From positions 1 through 36,108 of the forward strand of contig CANBKJ010000027.1 in NCBI GenBank assembly GCA_947369165.1: a stretch of 36,108 nt of DNA, given 5' to 3'. Below, one piece after another: positions 33,469 to 36,108 of this stretch (positions are counted from its first letter, which is position 1; every line of letters starts with the position of its first letter). The notes beneath the pieces are model-generated. The model was not told where the DNA came from. It did not search any database and worked only from the letters and a program-made list of their open reading frames with translations. A program made the translations under genes and the position numbers. Origin of the DNA: an uncultured Lachnoclostridium sp. GTDB taxonomy: Bacteria > Bacillota > Clostridia > Lachnospirales > Lachnospiraceae.

Positions 33469-33493
33469 GATGCCATGGTATTATAATGTCAAC
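33431..33493 (+). promoter_or_regulatory. bioY promoter with BirA-like operator
   Basis: The promoter is TTGACA (33456-33461), 17-base spacer, TATTAT (33479-33484). Half-site ATGTCAAC (33431-33438), its inverse GTTGACAT (33455-33462, over the -35) and a third half-site ATGTCAAC (33486-33493, over the expected start point) surround it. The first two arms are 16 bases apart, the spacing of BirA boxes. The half-site is close to the GTTAAC-type consensus of Firmicute BirA, and both downstream genes are biotin genes, so biotin repression by BirA is likely. Confidence 0.75.
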
Positions 33494-33517
33494 TTGTAAA
33501 AAAAAGAGGTTTACATT

Positions 33518-34108
33518 ATGAATATTTCTAAAAGAACACTAATGCTCACAAAAATTACCCTGATGACAGCATTTCTTATCGTGGCATCCTACATTGTCAT
33601 TCCCATGCCCTTTGCCGTGGCATCCATCAGCCTTCAGACATTGGCGGTAAATCTTATCGCTTTGCTGCTCTCTCCGCTGGAAGCGGGTATATCCATCCTG
33701 GTGTATATTCTGCTCTGTGCGGCGGGAGTACCGGTGGCAAATGGAGGAAAGGGCGGAGTGGCCTATCTCATGGGACCAACCGGCGGATTTTTTATAGGTT
33801 TTCTGGCAGCTGTGGTTCTGATTTCCCTGTTAAGAGGTAAAATGTACAGTTTACCAAGATACCTGTTGACCACGATCGGCATCGGCATACCAGTGATGTA
33901 TCTTTTTGCCATGATCTGGATGGTGGCAGTGACAGGTCTGCCTCTGAAGGCAGCGTTTCTGACCGGCTGTGCGCCATTTCTTCCGTTGGATGCGGTGAAA
34001 TGTGTGGTGGCGAGTCTTATGGCGGGACCGTTAGTAAAGGTGATGAATCAATATGAGCAGAATAAAGGAATTACAAAAGAAACTATATCAGGGCGGCGCA
34101 TGCTCTAA
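33518..34108 (+). CDS. bioY: Biotin transporter BioY
   Basis: Substrate-binding S component of an ECF-type biotin importer. 196 residues, about six transmembrane helices. Family motifs are ISLQTLAVNLIALLLSPLEAGISILVYILLCAAGVPVANGGKGG, GPTGGFFIGF and the C-terminal PFLPLDAVKCVVASLMA. GAGG precedes the ATG. The ECF energising module is not in the window, so it must be elsewhere or BioY acts alone. The last 56 bases overlap bioB, an arrangement that suggests coupled translation. The last 25 or so residues are hydrophilic and unusual for the family, which may reflect this read-through into bioB. Confidence 0.95.
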   Translation: MNISKRTLMLTKITLMTAFLIVASYIVIPMPFAVASISLQTLAVNLIALLLSPLEAGISILVYILLCAAGVPVANGGKGGVAYLMGPTGGFFIGFLAAVVLISLLRGKMYSLPRYLLTTIGIGIPVMYLFAMIWMVAVTGLPLKAAFLTGCAPFLPLDAVKCVVASLMAGPLVKVMNQYEQNKGITKETISGRRML

Positions 34109-35015
34109 AATGGAGATTATGAGTCTGGCAGAGGAACCTCTGGAGGAGCTTTGCCAGGCTGCCGATGAGATCCGGAGGCATTTTTGCGGAAATGCCTTCG
34201 ATCTTTGTGCTGTGATCAGTGCCAGAGGAGGTCCCTGTTCGGAAGACTGCAGATTCTGTGCCCAGTCGGGAGCCAATCCCTCCTGTCGGGAAGTTCCGCG
34301 CTTTTCTCTTCTGGGAACAGAAAAACTGCTGGAAGATGCCATGGAAAAGGACCGCCGGGGAATGATGGCATATGGGATCGTTTCTTCGGGAAGGGTTCTG
34401 CCCGGTGAAGATGTGAAAAAGCTCTGCCATTCCCTGCGCCTCATTCGACAGAAAACCAGTTTGCGTCTCTGTGGTTCCCTGGGACTACTGGGGAAGGAGG
34501 ATCTGGAAAAAATGAAGGCTGCAGGAATGCAGATGATACATAATAACCTGGAAAGCTCAGAAACTTATTTTGAAAAATTGTGTACCACCCACACATATGA
34601 GGAGAAAAAAGCTACGATCCGGGCTGCGAAAGAGGCGGGCCTTGCCGTATGCAGCGGCGGGCTCTTCGGCATCGGAGAGATGCTGGAGGACCGTATAGAA
34701 CTGGCAGTAAATGAACGGGAACTGGGGGTGGATTCGGTACCGGTAAATCTGCTGGATCCAGCTCCGGGAACCCCTTTTGAAGGCGTAGAACCTCTCCGGG
34801 AAGATGAGGTACGAAGAACGGTGGCTCTGCTGCGGTTTGCCCTTCCGGATGTATTCATCCGCCTGGCTGCCGGGAGGGAATATTTGTCGGACAAGGGAAG
34901 ATCCTGCTTTATGTCCGGGGCAAATGCTGCCATCAGCGGAGACTTTCTGACCACGATGGGAATATCCATAGATAAGGATTTGAAGATGCTGCAGGCTCTG
35001 GGGTATGAGATTTGA
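34053..35015 (+). CDS. bioB: Biotin synthase (radical SAM)
   Basis: Inserts sulphur into dethiobiotin. 320 residues. The radical SAM cluster motif is Cys62-x3-Cys66-x2-Cys69 (PCSEDCRFCAQSG), followed by the SAM-binding GIVSSGR and the HNLESSETYF region, with VPVNLLDPAPGTPFEG near the C-terminus. The start at 34053, inside bioY, has AAAGGTGA about ten bases upstream; an ATG at 34110 has no ribosome site. No bioA, bioD or bioF is present, so the cell may import or salvage dethiobiotin or carry these genes elsewhere. Confidence 0.95.
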   Translation: MSRIKELQKKLYQGGACSKMEIMSLAEEPLEELCQAADEIRRHFCGNAFDLCAVISARGGPCSEDCRFCAQSGANPSCREVPRFSLLGTEKLLEDAMEKDRRGMMAYGIVSSGRVLPGEDVKKLCHSLRLIRQKTSLRLCGSLGLLGKEDLEKMKAAGMQMIHNNLESSETYFEKLCTTHTYEEKKATIRAAKEAGLAVCSGGLFGIGEMLEDRIELAVNERELGVDSVPVNLLDPAPGTPFEGVEPLREDEVRRTVALLRFALPDVFIRLAAGREYLSDKGRSCFMSGANAAISGDFLTTMGISIDKDLKMLQALGYEI

Positions 35016-35024
35016 GGAACCACA

Positions 35025-35053
35025 TTGAATTATCTCTAAAAATATGTTATAAT
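35025..35053 (+). promoter_or_regulatory. Promoter of the carbonic anhydrase gene
   Basis: TTGAAT (35025-35030), 17-base spacer, perfect TATAAT (35048-35053). The leader to 35136 can form alternative small hairpins (GGCGT with ACGCC, or TCCGG with CCGGA, sharing bases). Confidence 0.8.
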
Positions 35054-35136
35054 CTGCTCAAAACGAAGGAGTCCGGTGAAGTATCAGGCGTGGTGTGAAC
35101 GCCGGATTCGCGGGACGGAAATGGAGGATAGTATTT

Positions 35137-35706
35137 ATGCAGGAACAAAAGGTGACAGCAGCGGAGGCAATGGAAAAACTGATCGAGGGTAATAAGCGTT
35201 ATCTGACAGCGATGACAAATCCCGGAGATGTATCTCCCCAGATCAGACAGGTTACTTGTGATGAGGGACAGAGCCCTTACGCTATTGTAATAACATGTTC
35301 GGATTCCAGGGTTATTCCTGAAAGTATTTTCTGCGCAGGCATCGGTGAGTTGTTTGTCATCCGTGTGGCTGGAAATGTTATGGATAACCATCAGCTGGGC
35401 AGTGTGGAGTATGCGGCAGGCCACCTTGGAACCAAACTGGTAGTCGTGCTGGGACACAGCCATTGTGGCGCTGTCGGAGCGGCGCTTCACCAGGAGCCAG
35501 ACGGCTATACCAAGTTTATCACAGATGAGATCCGCAAGGCGATCGGTGGGGAAAAAGATGAATACCGTGCCTGCTGCTTAAATGTTGAGAGAAGCGTGTC
35601 CATCATAAAAGAAAGCCTTGGTATTCAGGATGAGGATAAGGATGGATTAAAAGTATGTGGTGCGGTATACCACATCGATAATGGTTCCGTAGAATTTTTA
35701 GATTAA
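35137..35706 (+). CDS. Beta-class carbonic anhydrase
   Basis: Interconverts CO2 and bicarbonate, with zinc at the active site. 189 residues. Zinc ligands are Cys54 (ITCSDSRV), His107 and Cys110 (GHSHCGAV); Asp56 and Arg58 form the usual dyad. GNKRYLTAMTNPGD near the N-terminus and RVAGNVMDNHQLGSVEYA are typical. The start ATG 35137 follows GGAGG (35121-35125); a GTG at 35095 would add an unrelated segment. Bicarbonate supply would serve CarB upstream in the window and biotin-dependent carboxylases, but co-regulation is not shown. Confidence 0.95.
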   Translation: MQEQKVTAAEAMEKLIEGNKRYLTAMTNPGDVSPQIRQVTCDEGQSPYAIVITCSDSRVIPESIFCAGIGELFVIRVAGNVMDNHQLGSVEYAAGHLGTKLVVVLGHSHCGAVGAALHQEPDGYTKFITDEIRKAIGGEKDEYRACCLNVERSVSIIKESLGIQDEDKDGLKVCGAVYHIDNGSVEFLD

Positions 35707-35747
35707 AGAAATAATGCGTACATAGGAAACTACCCTAAAGTATGAGT

Positions 35748-35797
35748 AAATCTCCAAACTGCTGCAAGATAAGTTTACACAGTTTGGAGATTTTATT
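35748..35797 (+). terminator. Terminator of the carbonic anhydrase gene
   Basis: A perfect 14-bp stem, AAATCTCCAAACTG (35748-35761) with its complement (35780-35793), an 18-base loop and a T-rich end (TTTTATTT). Confidence 0.85.
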
Positions 35798-35818
35798 TAC
35801 GCGAAAGCAAAGTGAGAA

Positions 35819-36050
35819 AGGTGCGAAGTTTTTCTAAGGCATGAAAAAACCATGCCTTAGAAAAACTTCGCACCTATGAAGAACAGCAAAACTGTTCTTC
35901 ATTCATGGAGTGTTTGTGCCGCCGTAGGCGGTATGTTTGGAAGTGAGAATACCTGCAAGCTTGCTCGCAAGGAATTCGAGCGCACCCGCGAACCCGAGCG
36001 GTCTCGCGATGCGTGACACCCATGGTTTACGTGGAAGGCACAAGCCATGG
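35819..36050. repeat. Dense cluster of inverted repeats at the window end
   Basis: No gene is seen in 35798-36108. A perfect 25-bp inverted repeat (35819-35843 with 35851-35875, loop AAAAAAC) is followed directly by an 11-bp one (35876-35886 with 35892-35902, loop CAAAA), then CCGCC-GTA-GGCGG (35919-35931), GCTCG/CGAGC (35963-35981), CGCGA/TCGCG (35987-36008) and CCATGG/CCATGG (36020-36050). The first stem has no U-run and is too long and perfect for a usual terminator. This may be the edge of a dispersed palindromic (MITE- or REP-like) element. Confidence 0.7.
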
Positions 36051-36108
36051 CGCCGCCCGCGAATACTTTAGTGTTTTCAATGATTTGCCGAAATTATCAT
36101 AACTAAAT

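Noticed and set aside
35095-35136. GTG start giving a 14-residue N-terminal extension of the carbonic anhydrase.
   Set aside because: GGAGG lies downstream at 35121-35125, and the family's N-terminus begins near the ATG at 35137.

Overview
The window looks like a chromosomal segment of an anaerobic, low-to-mid-GC Firmicute of class Clostridia, most likely a Lachnospiraceae-type gut bacterium. The reasons are strong AGGAGG ribosome sites before most genes, Sigma-A-type promoters, SpoIIIE/FtsK, formate-tetrahydrofolate ligase, a KtrAB-type potassium system, an HD-GYP protein, an ANTAR regulator in the glutamate operon, and BioY plus a BirA-like operator. I see no transposase, integrase, phage gene, tRNA, rRNA or CRISPR array. 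This is core metabolism with decorated intergenic spaces. Bases 1-80 hold no complete gene.

Layout. (1) 81-5860, plus strand: a lipoprotein gene, then argC-argJ-argB-argD, the acetylated arginine route from glutamate to N-acetylornithine and ornithine. (2) 5959-7077, minus strand: an HD-GYP protein with its own terminator. (3) 7277-19902, plus strand: a promoter, a terminator hairpin almost at the transcript start, then gltB-gltD (glutamate synthase), a glutamine-synthetase-like gene, an ANTAR regulator, carA and carB. The gaps are at most 81 bases, so this is probably one operon taking glutamine nitrogen into glutamate and carbamoyl phosphate. (4) 19899-21968, minus strand: KtrA/TrkA and KtrB/TrkH potassium uptake, tail to tail with carB. 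(5) 22139-27226, plus strand: rpsO with a structured leader, a Nudix hydrolase, pnp with a long leader hairpin, a nitrilase-family amidase and a TepA/ClpP-like protease. (6) 27265-31601: SpoIIIE/FtsK and two divergent tandem RimK-like ATP-grasp ligases. (7) 31635-33409: fhs. (8) 33431-35015: bioY-bioB behind a BirA-like operator. (9) 35025-35706: a beta-carbonic anhydrase, followed by about 400 bases of dense inverted repeats with no gene.

The most interesting point is in region 3. The gene read as glutamine synthetase keeps the family fold signatures, but most of its metal-binding and catalytic residues are replaced (E to Q, E to C, H to M, E to V, flap E to N). It sits 34 bases upstream of an ANTAR RNA-binding protein whose receiver domain has lost its phosphorylation site. 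The operon itself starts with a terminator that must be read through. Together these suggest a nitrogen-sensing system in which a non-catalytic glutamine synthetase passes a metabolite signal to an antiterminator. The parts are visible in the sequence; the mechanism is inference.

A second theme is a set of small intergenic nested hairpins, several with GNA triloops, between argC and argJ, after rpsO, before tepA, between the ATP-grasp genes and in the final 300 bases.
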